Below are positions 12,548 to 13,348 of a DNA stretch of 13,348 bases, piece after piece. A model generated the notes under the pieces. That model had not been told where the DNA came from. It did not search any database and was given only the letters and a program-made list of their open reading frames with translations. The DNA is taken from the NCBI GenBank assembly GCA_023404705.1, contig JAEYAU010000053.1, positions 1 through 13,348 of the forward strand, read 5' to 3'. The stretch is from Pseudomonadota bacterium (GTDB taxonomy: Bacteria; Pseudomonadota; Alphaproteobacteria; Rhizobiales; Xanthobacteraceae). A program made the translations under genes and the position numbers. Position 1 is the first letter of the stretch; every line of letters starts with the position of its first letter.

Positions 12548-13348
12548 ATGCATACGACGGCTGCCGACCGCTATCGCAGCGACGAGTTGATTGCAGCCGG
12601 CGCAGCATTGCTGCGCGCGGCCGGCCTCGCGGAGCCGCGGGCGCGCGTGGTCGCCGAGATCCTGGTCGAGGGCGATCTCATGGGCCACACGACCCATGGG
12701 CTTGCGCTCTTACCGGCTTATCTGGACTCGATCGCGCGCGGGATCATCGCCCGCGAAGGCAAGGCCGTCGTGGTGAGCGACCGCGGCAGCGCCGTGACCT
12801 GGGACGGCGGTTTCCTTCCAGGGCCATGGCTGGTGCGCGAGGCGATGACCGAGATGTTCGCGCGCGTCTCTCAGCATCCGGTGGTCACCTTCGTGATACG
12901 GCGGAGCGGTCACATCGGCGCGCTCGCGGCTTACCCGCGGCTCGCCACCGAACGCGGGCTCGTGCTGCTGCTCACCTGCTCGGATCCATCGGTCGCAAGC
13001 GTCGCGCCGCACGGCGCCGTCGAGCCGCGCATCACGCCGAACCCGATCGCGGCCGGCTGGCCGACGCAGGGCGATCCCGTGATCCTCGACGTCTCGGCGT
13101 CCACGACCACCAACGGCATGGTGGGGCGGCTCAACCGCGAGGGCGGACGCCTGCCGGGCGCCTGGCTGGTGGATCGCGACGGACAAGCGACCGACGATCC
13201 GGCGGTGACGACCGGCTCCGCGCCGGGCGCCATCCTGCCGCTCGGCGGGCTCGAGCTCGGCCACAAGGGTTTCGCGCTGGGCCTGCTGGTCGAGACCCTG
13301 ACGGCGGCGCTCGGCGGCGGCGGGCGGGCCGACCACGTGAGCCAATGG
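12548..13348 (+). CDS. Ldh family oxidoreductase (malate/L-lactate dehydrogenase type), 3' end outside window
   Basis: This is an NAD(P)H-dependent 2-hydroxyacid dehydrogenase of the Ldh2/MDG2 family, which includes malate, L-lactate, ureidoglycolate and 2,3-diketogulonate dehydrogenases. The substrate cannot be told from sequence. The first 267 residues are present, and the family is about 340-360 long, so roughly 80 are missing. Visible motifs are EGDLMGHTTHGLALLP (41-56), RRSGHIGALAAY with the catalytic-region His122, NPIAAGWPT, ILDVSASTTTNGMV, LVDRDGQATDDP, and GLELGHKGFALGLLVE with GHKG at 238-241. I prefer the ATG at 12548, preceded by AAGGAA (12539-12544). An in-frame ATG at 12527 would add seven residues and has a weaker ribosome site. 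No promoter was assigned. Confidence 0.9.
   Translation, partial: MHTTAADRYRSDELIAAGAALLRAAGLAEPRARVVAEILVEGDLMGHTTHGLALLPAYLDSIARGIIAREGKAVVVSDRGSAVTWDGGFLPGPWLVREAMTEMFARVSQHPVVTFVIRRSGHIGALAAYPRLATERGLVLLLTCSDPSVASVAPHGAVEPRITPNPIAAGWPTQGDPVILDVSASTTTNGMVGRLNREGGRLPGAWLVDRDGQATDDPAVTTGSAPGAILPLGGLELGHKGFALGLLVETLTAALGGGGRADHVSQW

Overview
The window is GC-rich DNA from what looks like an alphaproteobacterium of the Hyphomicrobiales (Rhizobiales), probably near the Xanthobacteraceae/Nitrobacteraceae. I base this on gene order (nuoJKLMN, then a biotin ligase without a DNA-binding domain, RNase J, methylmalonyl-CoA epimerase and a DUF1467 protein) and on protein style. No species can be named from the sequence alone.

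Layout. Bases 1-1497 hold two small unlinked-function genes, a DUF3597 protein and a YidB/DUF937 protein. Each is preceded by a copy of a palindromic intergenic repeat of about 145 bp. Bases 1498-2281 have no credible gene but are densely structured: a terminator-like hairpin, an AT-rich patch with a good sigma-70-type promoter and an inverted repeat over its -35, a run of eleven back-to-back hairpins (1883-2114), and a last long hairpin touching the nuoJ ribosome binding site. Bases 2282-11374 are one tight + strand operon: nuoJ, K, L, M, N (proton-pumping membrane arm of complex I), birA, rnj, mce and DUF1467, with overlaps or very short gaps. A third repeat copy (11383-11513) separates the operon end from a convergent hotdog thioesterase on the - strand. 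Bases 11915-12547 are non-coding and contain a clear intrinsic terminator on the - strand, probably ending a small RNA or an attenuated leader of the thioesterase gene. The window ends inside an Ldh-family (malate/L-lactate dehydrogenase type) oxidoreductase gene.

How the genes relate. NuoJ-N form the membrane arm that couples quinone reduction to proton pumping. The hydrophilic and remaining subunits (NuoA-I) are not here, and nuoI does not directly precede nuoJ as it does in the usual nuoA-N order. BirA charges biotin carboxylases, which include propionyl-CoA carboxylase, and the epimerase acts on that enzyme's product, so the two fit one pathway. RNase J is an mRNA-processing nuclease carried in the same transcript, downstream of an unusually structured putative leader.

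The most unusual part is the structured region 1590-2281. I do not recognise it as any known RNA family. Its role as a leader of the nuoJ-N operon, as an independent RNA, or as a repeat cluster is undecided.
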